Assembly: GCA_021730785.1 (NCBI GenBank)
Contig: JAKFWF010000024.1
Location: 62,001 to 126,000, forward strand
Origin: Hyphomicrobiaceae bacterium
Lineage (GTDB): Bacteria; Pseudomonadota; Alphaproteobacteria; Rhizobiales; Hyphomicrobiaceae
Direction: 5' to 3'
DNA length: 64,000 nt
Shown here: positions 48,708-56,614 of the stretch, piece by piece
Numbering within the stretch: the first letter of the stretch is position 1
Layout of the letters: each line of letters begins with the position of its first letter
Notes under the pieces: model-generated
Told to the model about the DNA's origin: nothing
What the model saw: only the letters and a program-made list of their open reading frames with translations
Databases searched by the model: none
Program-made: the position numbers and the translations under genes

Positions 48708-49067
48708 ATGGCGGACAATGCGAAGCGAACCGGTGCTGCACTCGAAGCGCACTACCAGTTCCTGCTCTGGCTCGGCCCGGCACTCGAGAAGTTCCCAAAG
48801 ACCCACAAATTCACACTTGCCGATAGAATACAGAACCATTCACTCGATATTCTGGAAGCGCTTATCGAGGCAACTTATACGCGGGAACGCCTCGTGCACC
48901 TGCGACGCGCGAATCTGGGGATAGAAAAACTCCGCTTCTTGCTACGACTCGCTGCTGACCTCAAAGTTCTGGATAAGCGTAAGTATGAATTTGCGGCTCG
49001 AACGCTGGATGAGACCGGCCGCTCGGTCGGGGCTTGGACAAAGGCACACAATGCCGCGACGGCATGA
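48708..49067 (+). CDS. avd: DGR accessory variability determinant (Avd-like, four-helix protein)
   Basis: 119 residues, basic and helical, in the size range of Avd. It has YQFLLWLGPALEKFPKTHKF, then ILEALIEATYTRERLVHLRRAN and RFLLRLAADLKVLDKRKYEF, the pattern of Avd and bacterial 23S rRNA-IVS four-helix proteins. Avd pentamers bind the RT and TR RNA in Bordetella phage DGR. AGGTG precedes the ATG at 48708 and the gene overlaps the RT start by 17 bases. Confidence 0.88.
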   Translation: MADNAKRTGAALEAHYQFLLWLGPALEKFPKTHKFTLADRIQNHSLDILEALIEATYTRERLVHLRRANLGIEKLRFLLRLAADLKVLDKRKYEFAARTLDETGRSVGAWTKAHNAATA

Positions 49068-50298
49068 CAACCTGTTCGGCCAGATCGCCAACTTCCAGGC
49101 GCTCCATGCAGCCGCACGCCGCGCCATCCGCGGCAAGCGGCGCAAGTCGGGCGCCGCCTCATTCTTCGCCAATCTCGAAGCCGAGATCATCAACCTCGAA
49201 CGCCAGCTCCGCGACGGCAGCTATCGCCCCGGACGCTATGCGGCCTTCGAAGTCAACGACCCCAAGAAGCGCATCGTTTCGGCCGCGCCATTCCGTGACC
49301 GGGTGGTGCATCATGCTTTGTGCGCCGTGATCGAGCCGATCTTCGAATCCGGCTTCATCGACAATTCTTTCGCCAACCGGAAGGGCAAAGGCACGCACCG
49401 GGCGATTGCTGCCTACGAGCATTATCGTGATCGGCATGCTTATGTTTTGCGCTGCGATATCTTTCGGTATTTTCCGGCGATCGACCACGCGCTGTTGAAG
49501 GCCGCCGTACGGCGGCGCATCGCCTGTATCTGGACGCTGGCATTGCTCGATATGATCATCGACCGGTCGAACGCACAAGAACCGGTGAACCTGTATTTCG
49601 ACGGCGATGACCTGTTCACGCCGTTCGAACGCCGTCGCGGCCTGCCGATCGGCAATCTCACCAGTCAATTCTTCGCCAACCTCTATCTCGACGCCTTCGA
49701 TCATTTCGTCACGGAAGTGCTGCGCGCGCCCTATGTCCGCTACGTCGACGATTTCGCGCTGTTCCACGATGATCCCGACGTGCTGGCGGATTGGCAGCGG
49801 CGGATCGCCGGGCAACTCCGCGGGCGCCGCCTGCGAACCCATCCGGACAAGACGTTCATTGCCATGACGCTCGAAACTACGCAGTTCCTCGGCTACGAAT
49901 TGTTGAACGACGGCGGGCGACGGCTGCCAGAGGCCAACGTGCGGCGGTTCCGCAATCGACTGCGCGGGCTGCGCGACGGTTATCGCGCCGGCACGGTCGG
50001 TCTAGACCAGATCGAGCCCCGCGTGCGCGCCTGGATCGCGCATGCCGAGCACGCAGAAACCTGGCGCTTGCGCCACGCGATCTTCGGTAGCGGCCGTTTC
50101 GCCCCAAACCGGAGCCTGGAAGGCCCCTTGTCGCCGTGTCGTCCGCGGCGGTTCCTGGAACAACAATCCCCAGAACCTCCGCGCCGCCAACCGCAACAGG
50201 AACACCACCGACAACCGGAACAACAACCTCGGCTTCCGTGTCGGGAGCACGCAGATCGCCAGAGCCGGCGCGATCACGGTTTCGCCGGGCGAGCATAA
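49051..50298 (+). CDS. DGR-type reverse transcriptase
   Basis: 415 residues from the ATG at 49051, which overlaps the avd stop; the upstream frame from 48985 reads through avd and is unlikely. Motif A is YVLRCDIFRYFPAID (Asp136), motif B is GLPIGNLTSQFFANLYLD (197-214, with SQ typical of DGR RTs), and motif C is RYVDDFALF (YVDD, 231-234). The thumb continues to about residue 350. The remaining tail (361-about 401, Gln/Arg/Pro-rich) is encoded by the TR read in a different frame, so it is probably not a folded domain. It copies TR RNA with adenine misincorporation. Confidence 0.93.
   Translation: MPRRHDNLFGQIANFQALHAAARRAIRGKRRKSGAASFFANLEAEIINLERQLRDGSYRPGRYAAFEVNDPKKRIVSAAPFRDRVVHHALCAVIEPIFESGFIDNSFANRKGKGTHRAIAAYEHYRDRHAYVLRCDIFRYFPAIDHALLKAAVRRRIACIWTLALLDMIIDRSNAQEPVNLYFDGDDLFTPFERRRGLPIGNLTSQFFANLYLDAFDHFVTEVLRAPYVRYVDDFALFHDDPDVLADWQRRIAGQLRGRRLRTHPDKTFIAMTLETTQFLGYELLNDGGRRLPEANVRRFRNRLRGLRDGYRAGTVGLDQIEPRVRAWIAHAEHAETWRLRHAIFGSGRFAPNRSLEGPLSPCRPRRFLEQQSPEPPRRQPQQEHHRQPEQQPRLPCREHADRQSRRDHGFAGRA
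50131..50252 (+). other. DGR template repeat (TR)
   Basis: 122 nt matching the VR, rich in AAC/AAT trinucleotides (in target frame it would read W-NNN-PQ-N, then RNRNTTDNRNNN). This keeps adenine at variable codon positions. It lies inside the RT reading frame (codons 361-401) but in another frame from the target's. 3' to it the sequence shows no VR homology. It is transcribed with the RT. Confidence 0.94.
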
Positions 50299-50435
50299 AT
50301 GCGTCCAGGGCCGTCCATGATGAGCACGGATGCGGGTGCGATCAAGTTCGCGTCGCCGCGCATGACCAGCGCAGTGCCTGTCCTGGGAGGTGAGTGAACT
50401 CCGACAGGCACTGCGATTCCACCGTACCAACTGGC

Positions 50436-50495
50436 ACAGTCACCGACCTGGCGCTCTCGCGGGGACGTGTGATGGTGGCCCGGGTCGGTGACTGT
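50436..50495 (+). repeat. Right copy of the flanking repeat within a palindromic REP-like element
   Basis: 50436-50462 matches 46557-46583 at 24 of 27 positions. 50436-50448 is also a perfect inverted complement of 50483-50495 (13 bases), so this end can form a hairpin. The left copy has no such partner. It lies between the DGR and the MATE gene. Such palindromes are sometimes moved by REP-associated transposases; none is present here. Confidence 0.65.
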
Positions 50496-50582
50496 CGCGG
50501 CCTGCCCCCCGCAGGTGTCGCCCACCTCTTGGGCGCGGGTCGTGGTAGAGCATCAGGCAGGAAGCGCAACCGGACCTGCACC

Positions 50583-51998
50583 ATGCATGATGACGTGACG
50601 CCACTCGTGCCGCCCCCCGCGACGCCAGCGGCGCCGCCGCGGCCGGCCGATGCTGCGCCGCGATTCGTCACCGGTTCGATTTTTCGCCACCTGCTGGTGA
50701 TGACCGGCACCGGCGCGTTCGGACTGATGGCGATTTTCATCGGCGACCTGGCCAACATCTATTTTCTCAGCCTGCTGAAGGACGTCGAGACCCTGGCGGC
50801 GGTCGGCTACGCAAGCTCGGTGCTGTTCTTCGCCACCTCGATCGGCATCGGCCTGTCGGTTGCGGCCGCTGCCCTCGTCGCACCGGCACTCGGCGCCCGC
50901 GACCGGGTCCGCGCCCGGCGGCTGTCGACCAACGCGCACATTGCAGCCGCCGTCGTGAGCGCGATCCTGGCCCTCGTGCTGTGGCTGCTGGTGCCCTCGA
51001 TCCTGACGTGGCTCGGCGCCAGGGGCCGCACGCACGCGCTCGCGGTCGACTACCTGTCGATCCTGGTGCCGGCCTTGCCGCCGCTTGCGGTCGGCATGGC
51101 GTCTGGTGCCGTGCTGCGGTCGGTCGGCGACGCGCCGCGTGCGATGTACATCACGTTGGCTGGCGCCGCAGCCAACATCATTCTGGACCCAATTTTGATC
51201 TTCGGCCTCGGGCTCGGCATCCATGGCGCGGCGATCGCCTCGGCGATTGCGCGTCTGGTGATCGTCGGAATCGGGCTTAACAGCGTGATTCGCATACATG
51301 ATTTGATGGCGCCGTTCGATCGCTTGGCACTTGTCGAGGATGCGAGGGCGATTGCGGCGATCGCCGTGCCGGCAGTGGTGGCGAATGTAGCCACGCCAGT
51401 CGGCAGTGCGTATGTGACTTACGCGATCGCACCCCACGGCGACGACGCGGTTGCCGGCTGGGCAATCATTGGACGGATCATGCCGGTCGCTTTCGGCGCA
51501 ATCTACGCGCTGTCAGGCTCGATCGCCCCGGTGCTGGGGCAGAACCTGGGCGCGCGCGATTTCGTCCGGGTACGCCGTACCCTCACCGATGCGCTGCAGA
51601 TCACGGTCGGCTTCACCGCGCTGGCCTGGCTGGTCCTGGCGTTGTTCGCACGCTCCCTGGCAGATGCCTTCCATGCGAGCGGGGCGGCCGCCGACTTGAT
51701 CGTGTTCAACTGCCGCTGGGTCGCGCCATTGTTCGTTTTCCTCGGTGCACTGTTCGTCGCCAATGCCTGCTTCAACACGCTCGGCAAGCCCCACTATTCG
51801 ACGCTTTTCAACTGGGGGCGTGCCACGGTGGGCACAGTGCCGTTCGTGCTGATCGGCGGCTCACTCGGCGGGCCCCAGGGCATTCTCCTCGCCAACATGC
51901 TGGGCGGTATCGTGTTCGGCGTGACAGCAGTTTTGCTGTGCAGACGCCTGATCGACAGTCTTGCAACCCAGAGCCTCGACGGCAGCGGTTTGCGCTAA
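50583..51998 (+). CDS. MATE family efflux transporter
   Basis: 471 residues, about twelve membrane helices, from the ATG at 50583 (MHDDVTPLVPP). Two homologous halves contain MATE patterns such as GYASSVLFFATSIGIGLSVA, LRSVGDAPRAMYITLAGA, NIILDPILIFGLGLGIHGAA, and GSIAPVLGQNLGARDFVRVR. It exports cationic drugs or metabolites using Na+ or H+. A 10-base gap separates it from the next gene on the same strand. Confidence 0.92.
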   Translation: MHDDVTPLVPPPATPAAPPRPADAAPRFVTGSIFRHLLVMTGTGAFGLMAIFIGDLANIYFLSLLKDVETLAAVGYASSVLFFATSIGIGLSVAAAALVAPALGARDRVRARRLSTNAHIAAAVVSAILALVLWLLVPSILTWLGARGRTHALAVDYLSILVPALPPLAVGMASGAVLRSVGDAPRAMYITLAGAAANIILDPILIFGLGLGIHGAAIASAIARLVIVGIGLNSVIRIHDLMAPFDRLALVEDARAIAAIAVPAVVANVATPVGSAYVTYAIAPHGDDAVAGWAIIGRIMPVAFGAIYALSGSIAPVLGQNLGARDFVRVRRTLTDALQITVGFTALAWLVLALFARSLADAFHASGAAADLIVFNCRWVAPLFVFLGALFVANACFNTLGKPHYSTLFNWGRATVGTVPFVLIGGSLGGPQGILLANMLGGIVFGVTAVLLCRRLIDSLATQSLDGSGLR

Positions 51999-52008
51999 TC
52001 TCAAGGTG

Positions 52009-54135
52009 ATGATATTCACGCGTATACTTTTTCATCCGTGCGGCGCTGATCGACGGAACTTGGGCCGCACGGCCGTTGATGGTGTGACGGCATTGCTGAT
52101 CGTGGGGAGGGCGCCCTGGCGCCTTGTGGTTGTGAAGCAACTTGCGTCGATTAATGAGTGGGTTGCGGAGTTCCGTATTTTTCTGGTCGGACTGCCGCGA
52201 TTCCAGAAGCGGATCGTCCTGGTCGTCAACGACCTGATTCTGCTGTCGACTGCGCTGTGGCTGGCGCTGAGCTTCCGCTATGCGATGCTGTATGTCCCAG
52301 ATACCCTCGCACTCGCCTTGATCCTCGCGGTCGCGCCATTGCTGGGTGTTGCAACCTTTATCTACGGTGGCGTCTATCGCGTCGTCACGCGTTTCATCGG
52401 CGCCAACGGCACCTCGCGGCTGTTTCTGTATCTCGGATTGTCGGTATTGTTCTGGGCGCTCGCCGTTTTGATGAGCGGGCTGCAGGGAATTCCACGCAGC
52501 TCGATCCTGCTCTACCTGTTCATTGCCGCGGTCTTCATCTTCGGCAGCCGTCAGGTCGCGGCCTGGCTGTTGAAGGGGGCCGGGATCTCGCTGCTGAGCG
52601 AGCGCCAGAACGCAACGGCAGTGGTGATCTACGGCGCCGGGCAGACCGGACTCGAGCTGCTCGAAAGCCTGCGCCGGTCCGGTGACAGCCGCGTGGTCGG
52701 GTTCATCGACACGACACCCTCGTTGGTCGGCCAGTACATCTCGGGCATCAAGGTCTACAAGCCAGAAAAGCTCGGCTACATGATCGACCGCCACGGCATC
52801 AAGTGCGTCTACATGGCCCAATCGCTGGCCACGCGCCGCGACCGGGCCGAGACCCTGAAGTGGCTGCAGACGTTTCGGATCCGCGTGCAGATCCTGCCCG
52901 CGATCGCGGATCTGGCGTCGGGGCGGGTGAGTGTCGGCTCGCTGTGGGCGGTTGCAGTTGAAGACCTGCTGGTGCGCGATCCAGCGCCTGCCGACCCTGA
53001 GTTGCTGTCGCGTGCCGTCGAGGGCAAATGCGTGATGGTTACGGGTGCGGGCGGATCGATCGGCTCGGAACTCGTGCGTACGCTGGTGCATCAGGGACCA
53101 CGCCGTATCGTGCTGTTCGAACTGGCCGAGGCAGCGCTCTATGAGATCGATCTGGAGCTGCGAGAGATTGTGCGCGAGCTCGATACATCAAGACCCCGAC
53201 CCGAGATCATCGCGGTACTTGGCTCGATCAAGGATGCGACGCTCGTTGCCGACACGATCAAGCGGCACCGGGTCGAGACCATTTGCCATGCGGCTGCCTA
53301 CAAGCATGTGCCGCTGATGGAAGCCAATATCGTGACCGGGCTCGACAACAACGTGTCTGGTACTGCTATCCTGGCCAATGCGGCGCGCGCACTCGACGTC
53401 GAGCGCTTTATTCTCGTGTCCAGCGACAAGGCGGTGCGCCCCGCCAATGTGATGGGCGCGTCGAAGCGCCTGGCCGAACTCATTCTGCAGGCCCATGCTG
53501 CCGATCCCGAGTGCCAGTGCATCTTCACGATCGTGCGTTTCGGCAATGTGCTGGACAGCTCCGGGTCGGTCATGCGCCGCTTCCGCAAGCAGATCGCCGC
53601 CGGCGGACCTGTCACCGTCACCCACCGCGACGTGATCCGCTACTTCATGTCGATCCCAGAGGCAGTTGAACTCGTGCTGCAAGCGGCAGGCCTCGGCACC
53701 GGTGGCGACGTCTTTGTGCTGGAGATGGGCGAGCCGGTACGCATCGACGATCTGGCCCGCTCGATGATCAAGCTCGCAGGCCTTGAAGTGCGCGACAACA
53801 GCAATCCAAATGGTGATGTCGAGATCGTCTATAGCGGCTTGCGGCCTGGCGAAAAGCTCTACGAGGAGTTGCTGATCGAAGGCGCCATGACCGCCACGGT
53901 ACATCCGCGCATCCTGCGCAGCGCGGAGCCCTATTTGCCGGGCGACACGTTGAAAAAGGAGCTGGAGACGCTGCGCCGGGCGATGGCCGCCAACGACACC
54001 GGCGCCGTACATGCCTTGCTCTCGCGCGTCGTCGAGGGCTACCGGGGCAATGAGGAGCCGGCGGTTGGCGCGGGAGCGCCTGCCGCTGAAAAGGCCGGGG
54101 CCATCCGGGTGGCGGGTTCCCGCACGCTGCATTAA
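52009..54135 (+). CDS. NDP-sugar dehydratase/epimerase, WbpM/CapD/PglF type
   Basis: 708 residues as drawn from the ATG at 52009. The true start may be a GTG near 52126-52132, since conserved sequence begins around LASINEWVAEFRIF. N-terminal helices (VLVVNDLILLSTALWLALSF onward) anchor it in the membrane. A first Rossmann-like CoA/nucleotide fold (TAVVIYGAGQTGLELLESL) is followed by the catalytic SDR domain (VMVTGAGGSIGSELVRTL, HAAAYKHVPLMEAN, then MGASKRLAE and GNVLDSSGSVM). The catalytic triad region has the Met/Tyr-like substitution M-G-A-S-K found in 4,6-dehydratases. It acts in polysaccharide or glycan sugar synthesis. Confidence 0.88.
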   Translation: MIFTRILFHPCGADRRNLGRTAVDGVTALLIVGRAPWRLVVVKQLASINEWVAEFRIFLVGLPRFQKRIVLVVNDLILLSTALWLALSFRYAMLYVPDTLALALILAVAPLLGVATFIYGGVYRVVTRFIGANGTSRLFLYLGLSVLFWALAVLMSGLQGIPRSSILLYLFIAAVFIFGSRQVAAWLLKGAGISLLSERQNATAVVIYGAGQTGLELLESLRRSGDSRVVGFIDTTPSLVGQYISGIKVYKPEKLGYMIDRHGIKCVYMAQSLATRRDRAETLKWLQTFRIRVQILPAIADLASGRVSVGSLWAVAVEDLLVRDPAPADPELLSRAVEGKCVMVTGAGGSIGSELVRTLVHQGPRRIVLFELAEAALYEIDLELREIVRELDTSRPRPEIIAVLGSIKDATLVADTIKRHRVETICHAAAYKHVPLMEANIVTGLDNNVSGTAILANAARALDVERFILVSSDKAVRPANVMGASKRLAELILQAHAADPECQCIFTIVRFGNVLDSSGSVMRRFRKQIAAGGPVTVTHRDVIRYFMSIPEAVELVLQAAGLGTGGDVFVLEMGEPVRIDDLARSMIKLAGLEVRDNSNPNGDVEIVYSGLRPGEKLYEELLIEGAMTATVHPRILRSAEPYLPGDTLKKELETLRRAMAANDTGAVHALLSRVVEGYRGNEEPAVGAGAPAAEKAGAIRVAGSRTLH

Positions 54136-54250
54136 GCGTGGGTATTGGTTTCGCGATGTCGCGTCGCACAGTGTGCCCGTCGGCGCGCTGTGATGGGACT
54201 ATGCGCGGACGTTGCCAGAATTGGTGCATCGCTCGCGACGTTCCGGTGCG

Positions 54251-55009
54251 TCATAGAGGTTTGGCCGCGGCGCCGATGTAGTTCACGTCGGTATCGCGGC
54301 TAAGCGACCACTGGTCGGTCAGCGGGTTGAACACCAGTCCCTGGCAGTCCAGGGCCTCGAGGTTGGCGGCCCGCACATGGCTGTCGAGTTCAACGGGCGT
54401 GATGAACCGCTCCCAGGTGTGCGTACCAACCGGCAACCAGCGCAGAACGTATTCAGCCCCCACGATTGCCAGCAGATAGGCCTTTGGCGTGCGGTTGATG
54501 GTCGAGAGAATGAGCAGCCCGCCAGGCCGCACGAGGGTCGCGCAAACCTTGATGAACGCGGCAGGGTCGGGCACGTGCTCGACGACTTCCAGGCAGACGA
54601 CCATATCGAACGTGCGGTTCTCGTCGGCCAAGTCTTCCGCGCTCACAGCACGGTAGTCGATGACGAGACCCGTTGCCTTGGCATGCTGTCGTGCCGCGCC
54701 GATGTTGGCGTCGGTCGGCTCGATCCCGGTAACGGCCGCGCCCAGCCGGCTGAGCGGCTCAGCAATCAATCCGCCACCGCAGCCGATGTCCAGTATCGAC
54801 AGGCCGGTCAGGGGTTTCATGCCCCGCAGCGGCAGCTTGAAGTGCCGGGTTGCGGCGTCTCTGATGAAGCCGAGGCGCGCTGGCCCGAGTTTGTGCAACG
54901 GCTTGAACTTGCCGTGCGGGTTCCACCAGTCGTCGGCGAGACGAGCAAAGCGCGCGATCTCGGCCGGATCGACGTTGGCATCGGAGTTTGCATGCTGTTG
55001 CGCCATCAT
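54251..55009 (-). CDS. ubiG: Ubiquinone biosynthesis O-methyltransferase
   Basis: 252 residues from the ATG at 55009 (MMAQQHANSD); an upstream ATG at 55057 would add 16 residues. DPAEIARFARLADDWWNPHGKFKPLH is diagnostic of UbiG. Motif I LSILDIGCGGGLIAEPL, then VTGIEPTDANI, VVCLEVVEHVPDP and LRPGGLLILSTINRT-type VRPGGLLILSTINRTPK follow. It performs both O-methylations in ubiquinone synthesis. It is divergent from lysC. Confidence 0.95.
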   Translation of the reverse strand: MMAQQHANSDANVDPAEIARFARLADDWWNPHGKFKPLHKLGPARLGFIRDAATRHFKLPLRGMKPLTGLSILDIGCGGGLIAEPLSRLGAAVTGIEPTDANIGAARQHAKATGLVIDYRAVSAEDLADENRTFDMVVCLEVVEHVPDPAAFIKVCATLVRPGGLLILSTINRTPKAYLLAIVGAEYVLRWLPVGTHTWERFITPVELDSHVRAANLEALDCQGLVFNPLTDQWSLSRDTDVNYIGAAAKPL

Positions 55010-55219
55010 CGTCTTTTGAACCGGCGCCGCACAATCGTCAAACGTCGTCGCAGGCATGTTGCCGGGGCGGACCGATCCCGTTATGACTACGCGCGCAAAA
55101 GGGTAAATCTGGTGGCCCGTGCGCTGGCGTCCGTCGCCATGTCGTTCACGGGCAGCCAGTTTGCGTTTCGAACGGCTGTCCATGCGGCATGCCGGCCACG
55201 CCGCCCAGGGAAAAGATCT

Positions 55220-56485
55220 ATGGCTGTTGTCGTGATGAAATTCGGCGGCACCTCCGTCGCCAACGTGGAGCGCATCAAGAACGTCGCACGCCATGTCAAG
55301 CGCGAGGTCGACGCCGGCAACCAGGTTGCTGCCGTGGTCTCGGCCATGACCGGCGTCACCAACCAACTCGTGTCGTGGGTCCGCGAGACGTCGGTCTTGC
55401 ACGACGCCCGCGAATACGATGCGGTGGTTGCCTCGGGCGAGATGGTGACGGCTGGACTGCTGGCCATTGCGTTGCAGTCGTTGGGCATCCAGGCGCGCTC
55501 CTGGCAGGGTTGGCAGATCCCGGTTATCACCGACAAGTCGCACGGTTCAGCGCGCATTACGGGCATCGATGGCGAGCCTTTGCGCCAGCGGCTCGCGGCG
55601 GGCGAGGTTGCCGTCGTGACGGGCTTCCAGGGCATCGAGCCCGAAAACAACCGGCTGGCGACGCTGGGGCGCGGGGGCTCCGACACCAGCGCGGTTGCTT
55701 TGGCCATCGCGCTCAAGGCGGATATCTGCGACATCTACACCGACGTGGATGGCGTCTACACAACCGATCCACGTGTCGTGCCCAAGGCCCGGCGGCTGCC
55801 GAAGGTCTCCTACGAGGAGATGCTGGAAATGGCCTCCCTCGGCTCCAAGGTGCTGCAGACCCGCTCGGTCGAACTCGCCATGGTGCACCGCATGCGCACC
55901 CGCGTGCTATCGAGTTTCGTGGCGCCCGACGCCATGCCGGCGGTGGGCGGCAGCAATTCCTGGGAAGATATCGGCACCATCGTTTGCGATGAGGATGAGA
56001 TCGTGGAACAGCAGGTTGTGAGCGGGATTGCGTATGCGAAGGACGAGGCCAAGGTCACCATTCTGAAGGTTGCCGACAAGCCGGGCATTGCCGCCCGCAT
56101 CTTCGGTCCCCTGGCCGAGGCCAATGTCAACGTCGACATGATCGTGCAGAACCTGTCGGCAGACGGCCGCCACACCGACATGACCTTCACGGTGCAGGCA
56201 TCGGAATTGCCGCGTACACTCGAAGTGTTGAAGGGCACGAAGGCCGACATCGGCTACTTTGACGTGAAAAGCTCAGCCGACGTCGTCAAAGTATCCGTGA
56301 TCGGCGTCGGCATGCGCAGCCATGCCGGCGTCGCCGCCATGATGTTCAAGGCGCTTGCCGACAAGGGCATCAATATTCTTGCGATCACGACGTCTGAGAT
56401 CAAAATCAGCGTCTTGATCGATGCGGTCTACGCCGAGTTGGCGGTGCGCACCCTGCACACCCTCTACGGCCTCGATAAAGACTGA
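55220..56485 (+). CDS. lysC: Aspartate kinase
   Basis: 421 residues from the ATG at 55220; AGGGA lies 8 bases upstream. VVVMKFGGTSVANVERI is the kinase signature. The catalytic part includes TLGRGGSDTSAVALA and DICDIYTDVDGVYTTDPR. Two ACT domains at the C-terminus (ILKVADKPGIAARIFGPL, and VSVIGVGMRSHAGVAAMMF) bind lysine/threonine for feedback. It starts the aspartate-family amino-acid pathway. ptsP follows, an order common in Rhizobiales. Confidence 0.96.
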   Translation: MAVVVMKFGGTSVANVERIKNVARHVKREVDAGNQVAAVVSAMTGVTNQLVSWVRETSVLHDAREYDAVVASGEMVTAGLLAIALQSLGIQARSWQGWQIPVITDKSHGSARITGIDGEPLRQRLAAGEVAVVTGFQGIEPENNRLATLGRGGSDTSAVALAIALKADICDIYTDVDGVYTTDPRVVPKARRLPKVSYEEMLEMASLGSKVLQTRSVELAMVHRMRTRVLSSFVAPDAMPAVGGSNSWEDIGTIVCDEDEIVEQQVVSGIAYAKDEAKVTILKVADKPGIAARIFGPLAEANVNVDMIVQNLSADGRHTDMTFTVQASELPRTLEVLKGTKADIGYFDVKSSADVVKVSVIGVGMRSHAGVAAMMFKALADKGINILAITTSEIKISVLIDAVYAELAVRTLHTLYGLDKD

Positions 56486-56614
56486 AGCACGGCAGAGTGG
56501 CGGCTTGCAGCCCTGGCGGACACGGTCCGGGCTGCCGCGATGAACCGGCCCGGCGATCTGACCTGAACAGCGTCTGGTCACGGGCCACTGATCTTAACTC
56601 CGCTGATCGGGCGG

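Larger units (their letters stand above)
46729..50298 (+). mobile_element. Diversity-generating retroelement (target, Avd, RT, TR/VR)
   Basis: A complete DGR: target gene with VR, downstream hairpin, avd, RT, and TR, all on one strand within 3.6 kb. The gene order is target-avd-RT with TR at the RT 3' end. The element diversifies the target's C-terminus by copying TR RNA into cDNA with A-specific errors and writing it into VR (mutagenic retrohoming). Flanking 27-nt repeats at 46557 and 50436 bracket it. It lacks phage genes. Confidence 0.93.
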
